Source: Planctomycetota bacterium (lineage in GTDB: Bacteria > Planctomycetota > Planctomycetia > Pirellulales > Pirellulaceae). Taken from it: 5,840 nucleotides of DNA. Where the stretch lies: contig JAHWKS010000409.1 of the NCBI GenBank assembly GCA_019347795.1, positions 1 to 5,840 of the forward strand, written 5' to 3'. The notes beneath the pieces are model-generated. The model was not told the DNA's origin, searched no databases, and saw only the letters and a program-made list of their open reading frames with translations. The translations under genes and the position numbers were made by a program. Shown piece after piece: positions 1 through 5,840 of the stretch (its first letter is position 1; each line of letters starts with the position of its first letter).

Positions 1-228
1 TGGTTCCGAACGGTGGCGGCTATTCGACCCGCCCCTGACCGCCCGGCGAAACAGGATGTGACCAACGAGCGCCCCGTCGACCTGGGCGACCAGCGAGATT
101 TCAACGAAGCCGGCTTGCCGCAGAGCATCGACCAAATGGGCCTCGGCATCTGTCTCGAACGCAGCCCGGTTGACATTCCAGATTGCTTCCCCGTCGTCGT
201 TCTGTTCGGGGCGCATTGCGATGTTCAC
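1..228 (-). CDS. GNAT-family N-acetyltransferase, N-terminal part (runs off left edge)
   Basis: The first 76 codons of a probable acyl-CoA-dependent N-acetyltransferase of the GNAT fold, cytoplasmic; the acceptor substrate cannot be told. Seen: the N-terminus reads as beta1 (IAMRPEQ), then a helix-loop with VNRAAFETDAEAHLVDALRQAG (residues about 19-40), then SLVAQVDGALVGHILF (about 45-60), the paired beta2/beta3 strands typical of YhbS-like GNATs. The acetyl-CoA-binding Q/RxxGxG/A loop would lie beyond the window. The start is GTG at 228, chosen because GAGGAG lies 5 nt upstream; ATG at 216 (residue 5) is the alternative. Oddity: after GHILF, family members usually continue with S-P and a short strand, whereas here the frame reads RRAVRGGSNSRHRSEP. 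This may be true divergence or a frameshift near nt 48. Divergent from the gene at 428. GNAT assignment is fairly secure; substrate is unknown. Confidence 0.8.
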   Translation of the reverse strand, partial: MNIAMRPEQNDDGEAIWNVNRAAFETDAEAHLVDALRQAGFVEISLVAQVDGALVGHILFRRAVRGGSNSRHRSEP

Positions 229-233
229 TGCTG

Positions 234-239
234 CTCCTC
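234..239 (-). promoter_or_regulatory. Shine-Dalgarno of the GNAT gene
   Basis: On the minus strand GAGGAG lies 5 nt before the GTG at 228. This favours the GTG over the in-frame ATG at 216, which would be 17 nt away. Confidence 0.7.
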
Positions 240-259
240 AATTCCCGGTTCGGCGATCA

Positions 260-290
260 AGTTGACAGGACCCATTCGGCGTGGTCAACT
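260..290. promoter_or_regulatory. Inverted repeat, possible operator between divergent genes
   Basis: AGTTGAC (260-266) and GTCAACT (284-290) are perfect 7-base inverted repeats separated by 17 bases, in the 199-base space between the divergent genes starting at 228 and 428. Each arm holds a TTGAC core: TTGACA on the plus strand (262-267) and TTGACC on the minus strand (288-283), so the arms could be -35 elements pointing away in each direction or half-sites for a regulator. No good -10 box lies 16-18 bases from either: GATAAT (295-300) is 27 bases from the plus-strand TTGACA. A chance dyad of this size in such a space is not rare, so this is tentative. Confidence 0.25.
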
Positions 291-415
291 CCCCGATAAT
301 GATGGCGATCGGCCGCACGAGCGACGCCGTCAGATGCGGCTGCTCCGCGCGCTTCGGCACGAGGCGGTCGGGCATGTGCCGCGGGAGTTAACGCTGGCCC
401 AATTCTCTTCGCGTT

Positions 416-421
416 AGGAAG
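416..421 (+). promoter_or_regulatory. Shine-Dalgarno of the 428 gene
   Basis: AGGAAG lies 6 nt before ATG 428. It fixes this start, which is directly followed by a signal-peptide-like sequence. Confidence 0.65.
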
Positions 422-427
422 TCTTCC

Positions 428-3319
428 ATGTTTCGTCCCTATGCCTGGTCATTGCTGTCGATGGTTCCTTTGGTTGCGACGTACTGCCACGCTGCAGACT
501 CGACTGAGAACGCTCGCGTCACGATCTCTGGGCGCGTGGTTGACGCCGAATCCCGCGGCGTGCCGGGGGTTCGGGTCCGTGGCTTCGCATATACCGACTT
601 GACCGAAGCCACTACCGGCGACGATGGCAGCTTCACGCTCAGAGTCTTGGAACAACGAGTGCGGCAACTAGCGATCGTCGCTGAAGACGAACGCGGGGAT
701 CGACTCGGCGTCTACCGGGCCAAGTGGGACGATCCGCCGACCGCTGAGACGCCGATGGAGATTTCGCTCGCCGCCTGCAAACATCTTCCTGTGAGGGCGA
801 TCGACGCAGATGGCGTCCCCGCGGCGGGCATCCGCGTTGGCGCCATCATCCACTACGCCCCGCTGGTCAGCGCCGAAACCGACGACAAGGGAGAGGCGGT
901 GTTAAAGCTGCCCACCAGCGCCGACGTGCAGTCGCTTTACGCTACGAAGCCCGGAGTCGGATTCGACTACCGGGTGGTGAAGACGGCCCGCGATCAGGCT
1001 CATCTGGCGAAGTGGTTTGACGAGCCTCCCGTTCGACTCCAGCTCGCACGAGCCCAGAACGTTGAGATTCAACTGATCGACGCGGAAGGCGAACCGATCA
1101 CGGGGACGGAAGTCTATCTTTGGCTGCTGAACAAGCCAGGCGAGCCCGATAGCTTCAACCTCGGCTACACACCAACGGAATTCCGCGCGACGACGAACGG
1201 GTTGGGGGTCGCTGAGTTTCGGGGCGTGCCCGATTGGAGCGTTCACCCGCTTATCTTTTGGCCAATTACCGAATCGTACGTGCGGAAGCGAATTCTTTTC
1301 AATCCGCAGGAGCACGCTGACGGCCGGGTCACCGTGAGGCTTGAACGCCTGACGCCGATGAGCGGTCGAGTGCAGTTTGCCGACGGGCGACCGGGCCCCG
1401 ACGTCGACGTTCACGTGGTCGGGGCCGGTTACGAATCGGACGGCTTCCGCGAGACTACAACGACCGACCGGGAGGGACGTTTCGACTTGCGCGTCGCTCC
1501 CAACTTGCTGTACATGCTGGTTGTGCAGGACGAGCAATATGCGGCGCAGCCAATCGACGGTGTGGTTGTCCGCCCCGACGAGGCGGTTGAAGGATTGGAG
1601 TTTGAGTTACGTCCAGCGACACGGGTGCATGGCCGGGTCACAGTCGGACCGGAGGAGAAGCCGGTCGCCGGACAACAGATGAGCCTCCGGCAACAAGGAC
1701 GCAACCTGCGCAATCTCGAAGGCATCGAGCTTCCCAATCCCGATCAGAGCAATCGCTCGGTACAGCCCAGCGTTCACCGCTGGGCGACAACCGACGAGGG
1801 GGGGCGGTACGAGTTTTTCGTCGGCCCAGGCACGTTTAGCTTGAGCGGACCGTCGCAACTGAAGGCTGAGACGTTCGACGTCAATGATGAATCCGAGTTG
1901 GTGTTCAACTTCGCAGCGCCCCGACCCGAGACGGGGCCCTTCACGGGGCGCGTTGTCGCCGGCGATCCTCCGCGACCGGCGCCAGGGGCCGTTGTTGAGG
2001 GAAGATACCGGGCCTTCGTGGGCCGCCGAAACTTGCGGCTGCGGGCCGACGATCAGGGCCGGTTCAGCGGCGAGCGGTCGCTGCATATCACGGTTATCCG
2101 AGCAATGAGTTCCGATGGCAAGCTGGCCGGCATCGTGGAAATCGGGACCGATCAAGCGGAGGCGACAATTTCGATTGGCCCCCTTGCCTCCGTCCGCGCA
2201 CGGCTTATCGACTCTCAGACGCGCAACCCCCTCCCGGAAACGAAAGTCCGCTGGGGCCGGCGGATCTACCTCGGGAATGATGACGCCCCGTGGGAGACCG
2301 CCTGGGGCGGCACGGTCACGACCGACTCTTTGGGGAGCTTTGAATTAAAGGGCCTCGTGGTCGGACAGGAATACTCGCTGAGCGTGCCTCGCGGTGATGG
2401 GTCCTACGGCGGCCTTCCAAGTGTCACGCCGGAACGGGCGGAGACGATTGATTTGGGCGATCTGCCACTGAAGCCGCCGTACAAGCCACCCACGTTTGAA
2501 GAGCGAGTGGATCGGGAATTGGCTTCGGGTCGCCCGCCTCAGGAGCGCTACGATCACGCGTTGAAAGAGGCGGAACGTCTGCGACAGCACGTTCTCGTAG
2601 TCTTTGTCGAACGCGACGCGCCGCTGACGGAGAGTTGGTTCAAGCTGCGCTTCGACAAACCTCTGGTGCGCGCCGCGCTGCCCGACTACCAGGTGCTTCA
2701 GATCGATGCCGAATCGGAAGGCGCTGCGGCGCTGGCCAGCCGGCTCGGAGTCGCGCTCAAGCGGGAGACACTGCCAGCGTGGCGTTTCAGCAACGCGATG
2801 GGCGAGAAGCAGACGGGCCCGATCCCGCGCTTGACGGAGGCGGGCGGTATCGACCAGGCTGGCCTCTTGGAACTGTTGGCCCGCCACGCTCCCGAACCGC
2901 TTGACGCTCGCCAACTCCTCAAGGACGCCTTGGCTGAGGCCGCTGCGTCCAACCGTCGAGTGATGATCCAGGAGACGGCCACGTGGTGCGGCCCCTGCCA
3001 CATGCTGGCCCGGTATCTGGAGCGCCACCGCTCGATCTGGGAGAAGGACTACATTTGGATCCGAATCGACCAACGGTGGCATGGCAGCGATGAGGTAATG
3101 GATGGGATCAAGGAGGGCTACCGCGGAGGTATTCCGTGGTTCGCGATCCTCGACGGCGCCGGCAAGGTGCTCGCCACGTCGGACGGGCCGGACGGCAACA
3201 TCGGCTACCCGGGTGAACCAGCAGGTATCGAGCACTTTCTCGGGATGCTTCGGTCCACGATGCAACGGATCAGCGAGCATGAGCTGACGACGCTCCGCGA
3301 GGCGTTGGAGTCTCGCTGA
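428..3319 (+). CDS. Exported protein with carboxypeptidase-regulatory-like repeats and two C-terminal thioredoxin folds
   Basis: A 963-residue protein, complete. Residues 1-22 form a signal peptide (hydrophobic SLLSMVPLVATY, likely cleavage after CHA); the Cys at 20 is not in a lipobox. There follow about seven beta-sandwich units of the CarboxypepD_reg/Cna-B type, each with a 'G-RVVDAxG-PVxGxxV' entry and a 'TTDxxGxFxL' exit: about 31-95, 115-162, 209-270, 308-395, 396-475, 503-560 and 586-655. A proline-rich linker (about 680-690) leads to a thioredoxin-like unit (about 705-820) with no cysteines, DAPLTES standing where the active site would be, though a TLP at 781-783 could be the cis-proline. 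The final unit (about 828-945) has the intact site WCGPC (853-857) and cis-proline GIP (901-903). By family knowledge WCGPC points to dithiol-disulfide exchange, here outside the cytoplasm, and the beta repeats to adhesion or spacing. The partner is unknown. No gene directly downstream on this strand. Domain calls are by eye. Confidence 0.9.
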   Translation: MFRPYAWSLLSMVPLVATYCHAADSTENARVTISGRVVDAESRGVPGVRVRGFAYTDLTEATTGDDGSFTLRVLEQRVRQLAIVAEDERGDRLGVYRAKWDDPPTAETPMEISLAACKHLPVRAIDADGVPAAGIRVGAIIHYAPLVSAETDDKGEAVLKLPTSADVQSLYATKPGVGFDYRVVKTARDQAHLAKWFDEPPVRLQLARAQNVEIQLIDAEGEPITGTEVYLWLLNKPGEPDSFNLGYTPTEFRATTNGLGVAEFRGVPDWSVHPLIFWPITESYVRKRILFNPQEHADGRVTVRLERLTPMSGRVQFADGRPGPDVDVHVVGAGYESDGFRETTTTDREGRFDLRVAPNLLYMLVVQDEQYAAQPIDGVVVRPDEAVEGLEFELRPATRVHGRVTVGPEEKPVAGQQMSLRQQGRNLRNLEGIELPNPDQSNRSVQPSVHRWATTDEGGRYEFFVGPGTFSLSGPSQLKAETFDVNDESELVFNFAAPRPETGPFTGRVVAGDPPRPAPGAVVEGRYRAFVGRRNLRLRADDQGRFSGERSLHITVIRAMSSDGKLAGIVEIGTDQAEATISIGPLASVRARLIDSQTRNPLPETKVRWGRRIYLGNDDAPWETAWGGTVTTDSLGSFELKGLVVGQEYSLSVPRGDGSYGGLPSVTPERAETIDLGDLPLKPPYKPPTFEERVDRELASGRPPQERYDHALKEAERLRQHVLVVFVERDAPLTESWFKLRFDKPLVRAALPDYQVLQIDAESEGAAALASRLGVALKRETLPAWRFSNAMGEKQTGPIPRLTEAGGIDQAGLLELLARHAPEPLDARQLLKDALAEAAASNRRVMIQETATWCGPCHMLARYLERHRSIWEKDYIWIRIDQRWHGSDEVMDGIKEGYRGGIPWFAILDGAGKVLATSDGPDGNIGYPGEPAGIEHFLGMLRSTMQRISEHELTTLREALESR

Positions 3320-3363
3320 TGCAGCGGGCTCTAGGAGTCTAACAACACCGTTGCATACCAACA

Positions 3364-3592
3364 TCAGCGCGTGAATCTGGACATGGACCGGCCGGCGTCG
3401 TTGAAGTCATCATCCCAGAGTATTCGCTGCGATAAGACTTCCACCAGGATCCACGACGCCATATTCCCAGGGATCGGCGTAACCGGCGATCTCCGCTTCG
3501 ACCATATCAACGACGCCCCCGAGCGCCTCGCGGATTAAATCGGCTTCCGCACCTCTGAGGGTTCGTTCGCCGAGCTGCGTACGCCATGTCAC
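3364..3592 (-). pseudogene. Decayed small planctomycete-type gene, internal deletion or frameshift
   Basis: Frame one runs from GTG 3592 to a stop at 3410 (60 codons). Its first 45 or so residues look like real protein: TQLGERTLRGAEADLIREAL, then GGVVDMVEAEIAG and ADPWEYGV, an amphipathic helical, acidic pattern. After that the frame turns to low-quality VDPGGSLIAANTLG. In the +1 frame over the same bases another protein-like stretch appears, WILVEVLSQRILWDDDF, ending at TGA 3366-3364. From memory, small (roughly 150-180 residue) uncharacterised planctomycete proteins have an N-terminus like the first part and an 'L-E-L--RILWD-D' stretch near the C-terminus, so the gene seems to have lost its middle with a change of frame near 3445-3455. 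The start is set by a near-perfect Shine-Dalgarno. Function is unknown. The alternative is an intact 60-residue protein. Confidence 0.5.
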
Positions 3593-3595
3593 ACG

Positions 3596-3748
3596 TCACC
3601 TCCCGCGCATCCTCGCCGGCGCTCCCGGAGTCGATCGTTGACGCCAGACGTCAGGATCGTTGCGATCCACGACGCCGAGCAAATTTTCATCGCGGTCGTC
3701 ATAGCGGCGCTTCTCTATTGGCGTCTCGTTTTCGTCCAGTGAAACCTG
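3596..3748 (-). pseudogene. Tail of a truncated minus-strand gene with a YD-repeat-like stretch
   Basis: An open frame without its own start reads out of the sulfatase 3' end and stops at TGA 3598-3596. Its sequence KQVSLDENETPIEKRRYDDR then DENLLGVVDRNDPDVW is acidic/basic and unlike the arginine/proline-rich shadow that the same frame gives further into the sulfatase. The part RRYDDRDENLLGVVDRN resembles RHS/YD repeats ('YDxxGNLxxVxDxxG'), though the key Gly is missing. The stop TGA is the last part of GGAGGTGA, the ribosome-binding site of the next frame at 3592, which is the arrangement expected of the true 3' end of an operon gene. The 5' part would have been lost at the junction with the sulfatase gene near 3750. 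The YD similarity is weak and only from inspection. Confidence 0.35.
3599..3604 (-). promoter_or_regulatory. Strong Shine-Dalgarno before GTG 3592
   Basis: On the minus strand GGGAGG (continuing as GGGAGGTGA) lies 6 nt before GTG 3592, close to the full anti-Shine-Dalgarno complement. It shows that this was a working gene start and decides GTG 3592 over ATG 3587, which opens a non-protein-like frame. The TGA within it ends the upstream frame, so the two were probably translationally coupled. Confidence 0.65.
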
Positions 3749-3750
3749 TT

Positions 3751-5313
3751 TCAGTCCGGATGAGCGTGCGGCGCGGTGGGCTGTTGTTTGATACTTTCGA
3801 GCTCCGCTCGCATCGCGTCTGCGACCTGTGGGTGCTGCCGGATGACGTTTATCCGTTGGCTCGGGTCCTCCTTGAGGTTGTAAAGCTGGGCCTCGGGAGC
3901 GTCGGGTTTGATCGCGCCGCCGACAATGTCGCTGTTGGATTGCTGAGTGAACAAGTGGGCCGCCGGCCCCCCAAGCAGGTGGTCGCCCACCCTGGTCCCC
4001 GTGAATCCGCCATTGCCTCGCGCGCCGATGTAGATCCAGTCTCCTCGGCGGAGGGCAAGATGCGTCGGCTTCTGCGGCGCGATGAGCAGGTGGTCCCGAA
4101 CTTCCACGTCCGGCGCGCCGGTCATCGTGTCCAAGAGGCTGAAGCTGTCGGGCCCCTCGTCCGGCCCCAGGTCGCGACCGACAGCCGCCGCTACCGTCGC
4201 CAGCAAATCGAGATTGCTGACCAGGGCGTCGGACTCGCTTCCGGCCTCGACCTTTCCCGGCCAGCGGACGATGAAGGGGACCCGGTGTCCGCCCTCCCAA
4301 GCGTCGAACTTGAATCCGAGAAGGTCCCCATTCAGCCGGTGGCCGACCTTCCACGCCGCCTGGCCGCCGCGATTGAGCATGCCGCCGTTGTCGCTGGTGA
4401 AGATGACCAGCGTGTTTTCCGCCAGTCCCGTTTCGTCGAGACACGCCATCACCTCGCCGACGATCCAGTCGAGTTCGTGAATGAAGTCTCCGTACGGCCC
4501 GGCCTTGCTGGTCCCTTGGAATCGAGGAGCCGGCGTGAACGGGTGATGGATATTCGTGGTGGCGAGATGCAGAAAGAACGGCTTGTCCGCATTCTCCCGG
4601 ATCCAGTCGATCGCCTTCTTCATCAGAGTCGTCCCGACCTGCTCGTCATCGTAAAGGGCATGCGCCGCCTCCGCGCCGCCGATCTGATCCAGGCCCATCT
4701 TTTCGTCGAAGACTCGCGTTTTCGCCGCTTTGCCATAGACCAAAGGATCATCCTCGACCAAGCCCACCACGTGGTGGTTTTCCACGTACACGAAGGGCGG
4801 ATGGCTGTTCACGACGGGAACGCCGAAGTAGTAGTCGAATCCCAGTTCGAGCGGCCCCGGCTGCAGCGGTGCGTTCCAGTCGGTCGACGTGCGCTCGCCA
4901 AAGCCAAGGTGCCACTTGCCGATGCACGCCGTGGCGTAGCCCGCCTCCTTGGCCACGTCCGCCACCGTCACTCGATCCGGGGACACGGCCAATGGCGACC
5001 GGAGAAACACGGGATTCCAGAGATTTCCATGCCGGACCGGATAGCGCCCGGTGAGTAGGGCGTAGCGTGAAGGACTGCAAACAGCCGAAGCCGAATGCGC
5101 ATCTGTAAATCGTCGGCCCTGGCTTGCCAATCGGTCGATATTCGGCGTCTGCACGTGCGTGGCCCCGTAGCAGCCGACGTCGCCGAAGCCGAGGTCGTCA
5201 GCGAAGATAACGACGATGTTGGGCTTACCGGCTTCCGCCGCGAACGCGCGTGAAATCGTCGACAGGACCAACGCGACGAACAAAACTTGGCGAATCATAG
5301 CTGCAGTTCTCAT
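3751..5313 (-). CDS. Secreted type I (formylglycine) sulfatase, arylsulfatase A-like
   Basis: A complete 520-residue sulfate ester hydrolase of the alkaline phosphatase superfamily, predicted to act outside the cytoplasm on a sulfated polysaccharide or aryl sulfate. A signal peptide covers about residues 1-25 (hydrophobic QVLFVALVLSTIS, cleavage around AFA-AEA). Then PNIVVIFADDLGFGDVGCYG gives metal-binding D39 and D40; CSPSR at 79-83 is the CxPSR signature whose Cys is oxidised to formylglycine; KWHLG has K133 and H135; NIHHP holds H256/H257; SDNGG gives metal-binding D308 and N309; and GFKFDAWEGG holds K335. All expected catalytic residues are present. The C-terminal LYNLKEDPSQRINV is the usual end of the family. 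Length is normal. The start at ATG 5313 has no visible Shine-Dalgarno; ATG 5298 (residue 6) gives an equally good signal peptide. Activity would need a formylglycine-generating enzyme, not seen here. Divergent from the beta-helix gene at 5506. Exact substrate cannot be read from sequence. Confidence 0.96.
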   Translation of the reverse strand: MRTAAMIRQVLFVALVLSTISRAFAAEAGKPNIVVIFADDLGFGDVGCYGATHVQTPNIDRLASQGRRFTDAHSASAVCSPSRYALLTGRYPVRHGNLWNPVFLRSPLAVSPDRVTVADVAKEAGYATACIGKWHLGFGERTSTDWNAPLQPGPLELGFDYYFGVPVVNSHPPFVYVENHHVVGLVEDDPLVYGKAAKTRVFDEKMGLDQIGGAEAAHALYDDEQVGTTLMKKAIDWIRENADKPFFLHLATTNIHHPFTPAPRFQGTSKAGPYGDFIHELDWIVGEVMACLDETGLAENTLVIFTSDNGGMLNRGGQAAWKVGHRLNGDLLGFKFDAWEGGHRVPFIVRWPGKVEAGSESDALVSNLDLLATVAAAVGRDLGPDEGPDSFSLLDTMTGAPDVEVRDHLLIAPQKPTHLALRRGDWIYIGARGNGGFTGTRVGDHLLGGPAAHLFTQQSNSDIVGGAIKPDAPEAQLYNLKEDPSQRINVIRQHPQVADAMRAELESIKQQPTAPHAHPD

Positions 5314-5448
5314 GGCCGGCTCAGTGATTTATCGCGTGGGCTCGGCTACCCGCAGCGAGACGAGCGAAGCGCGCCCAGGTACGATGAGGTTGATGACCCT
5401 TTCGGCGGGATCATCATAGTCCGCGCTCGCAGGCATTTCGACCGCTTG

Positions 5449-5462
5449 CTGCTGACCAGCAG
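5449..5462. promoter_or_regulatory. Compact palindrome, possible operator between sulfatase and beta-helix genes
   Basis: CTGCTG-AC-CAGCAG is a perfect 6-base inverted repeat with a 2-base centre, 43 bases before ATG 5506 in the 192-base divergent intergenic space. It could bind a dimeric regulator controlling both genes. I see no convincing -35/-10 pair around it. The rest of 5314-5505 shows no RNA gene or terminator; a 60-codon minus-strand open frame there is discussed under findings. Confidence 0.25.
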
Positions 5463-5505
5463 GAGAAAAGCCATCGTCCAACCTCGCTTTCGAGATTCTT
5501 TCACC

Positions 5506-5840
5506 ATGTCCTTACGGCCCCCCATGCACCTTGCCGTCGTGAGCATGTTGTACGTTTTCGCTGCATCACTGGTGGCGGCTCCGCCTGATCAACCGTGGTT
5601 TCCGAAGGCGCCGGCGCTTCCGCCTCCGAGCGGACCCGTGTTGGAAGTCGCGACGGTCGAGGAGCTGTTCCAGGCCGTCGAGAACGTCCCGCCCGGCGGC
5701 ACGATCTTGCTGGCTGATGGACGCTACATGCTACCCTCGGTGCTTACCGTCGCTGCCGACGACGTGACGCTCCGCAGCCGCTCCGGAAATCGGCACGCGG
5801 TCGTCGTCGACGGCGAGAACAGCCGGCACGGCGAGTTGGT
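5506..5840 (+). CDS. Exported right-handed beta-helix protein, N-terminal part (runs off right edge)
   Basis: The first 111 codons of a protein that stays open to the window end. Residues 1-25 look like a signal peptide (LAVVSMLYVFAASLVAA, cleavage near VAA-PP). A short proline-rich linker (WFPKAPALPPPSGP) follows. Then VATVEELFQAVENVPPGGTI (about 48-67) and LLADGRYMLPSVLTVAADDVTLRS match the entry of right-handed parallel beta-helix proteins, such as polysaccharide lyases of the PL6 type or the NosD/pectate-lyase-like folds: 'xxLxxAlxxAxPGDTIxLxxGxY', then the first helix rungs 'VTLRSRSG...VVVDGEN'. The catalytic residues lie outside the window. ATG 5506 has no clear Shine-Dalgarno; ATG 5524 or 5545 would also keep most of the hydrophobic core. 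Divergent from the sulfatase, which suits a shared role on sulfated polysaccharide. Fold is likely; enzyme activity is a guess. Confidence 0.85.
   Translation, partial: MSLRPPMHLAVVSMLYVFAASLVAAPPDQPWFPKAPALPPPSGPVLEVATVEELFQAVENVPPGGTILLADGRYMLPSVLTVAADDVTLRSRSGNRHAVVVDGENSRHGEL

Noticed and set aside
262..300. TTGACA and GATAAT as a sigma-70 promoter for the 428 gene
   Set aside because: Both boxes are good on their own, but the 27-base spacing is far beyond the usual 16-18.
13..417. 134-codon plus-strand open frame at the left edge
   Set aside because: Its first half is antisense to the GNAT gene, which has family-like sequence and a Shine-Dalgarno. Its second half crosses the intergenic region with an arginine-rich composition and no recognisable pattern.
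902..1537. 211-codon minus-strand open frame inside the large gene
   Set aside because: Antisense to well-formed regulatory-like repeats; no start signal or domain.
1798..1804. Run of seven G as a phase-variation tract
   Set aside because: The reading frame is intact across it, seven G is short, and such runs occur by chance in G+C-rich genes.
3312..3328. Hairpin CGCTG-ATG-CAGCG across the stop codon at 3319 as a terminator
   Set aside because: Only five strong pairs plus a G-T and a C-G pair, with no T-run after it; too weak to call.
2345..3364. 339-codon minus-strand open frame opposite the thioredoxin domains
   Set aside because: Shadow of the 428-3319 gene, whose thioredoxin motifs fix the true strand; the antisense product is rich in Arg, Leu and Ala without motifs.
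3337..3405. GTCTAACAAC...CGTTGAAGTC as an integron attC site
   Set aside because: The left core fits RYYYAAC, but the right end lacks a matching GTTRRRY and there is no internal imperfect palindrome as attC sites have.
3586..5058. 490-codon open frame on the plus strand opposite the sulfatase
   Set aside because: It lies antisense to a gene with all sulfatase motifs, its product is arginine/valine-rich without recognisable domains, and long antisense frames are common in G+C-rich DNA.
5346..5546. 66-codon minus-strand open frame with a short hydrophobic stretch
   Set aside because: It overlaps the signal-peptide codons of the beta-helix gene and has a cysteine/serine/arginine-rich tail without any family look.

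Overview
The window looks like chromosomal DNA of a planctomycete, probably of the Pirellulales type. This is inferred from the moderately high G+C, an exported formylglycine sulfatase beside an exported beta-helix protein, and a very long exported protein built of carboxypeptidase-regulatory-like repeats ending in thioredoxin folds. Start signals are mixed: three genes have clear Shine-Dalgarno sequences (two of them driving GTG starts), while the sulfatase and beta-helix genes have none I can see. No organism-specific marker is present, so this placement is inference.

Layout, left to right. Positions 1-228 (minus) hold the N-terminal part of a GNAT-family N-acetyltransferase cut by the window edge. 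Positions 229-427 are a divergent intergenic region with a 7-bp dyad (AGTTGAC-N17-GTCAACT). Positions 428-3319 (plus) encode a 963-residue exported protein with about seven CarboxypepD_reg-like beta-sandwich repeats, then a thioredoxin-like fold without cysteines, then a thioredoxin fold with an intact WCGPC site. Positions 3320-3750 hold no intact gene but are not featureless. On the minus strand there are two adjacent decayed reading frames: the tail of one with a YD-repeat-like stretch (3596-3748), whose stop codon sits inside a strong Shine-Dalgarno that serves the next frame, a GTG-started small protein gene (3592 down to about 3364) that appears to be broken by an internal deletion or frameshift. 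Positions 3751-5313 (minus) encode a complete secreted type I sulfatase. Positions 5314-5505 are a second divergent intergenic region with a compact palindrome. From 5506 to the right edge (plus) runs the start of an exported right-handed beta-helix protein, possibly a polysaccharide lyase or similar carbohydrate-active enzyme.

How the genes fit together: the divergent sulfatase and beta-helix genes would suit breakdown of sulfated polysaccharide outside the cytoplasm, with desulfation by one and backbone or side-chain processing by the other. The repeat/thioredoxin protein is also exported, but nothing ties it to the sulfatase. The remnants between them suggest that the sulfatase side was joined to an older minus-strand operon by rearrangement. 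I did not find an obviously novel intact system; the most interesting material is the broken operon at 3364-3748 and the tandem active/inactive thioredoxin architecture.
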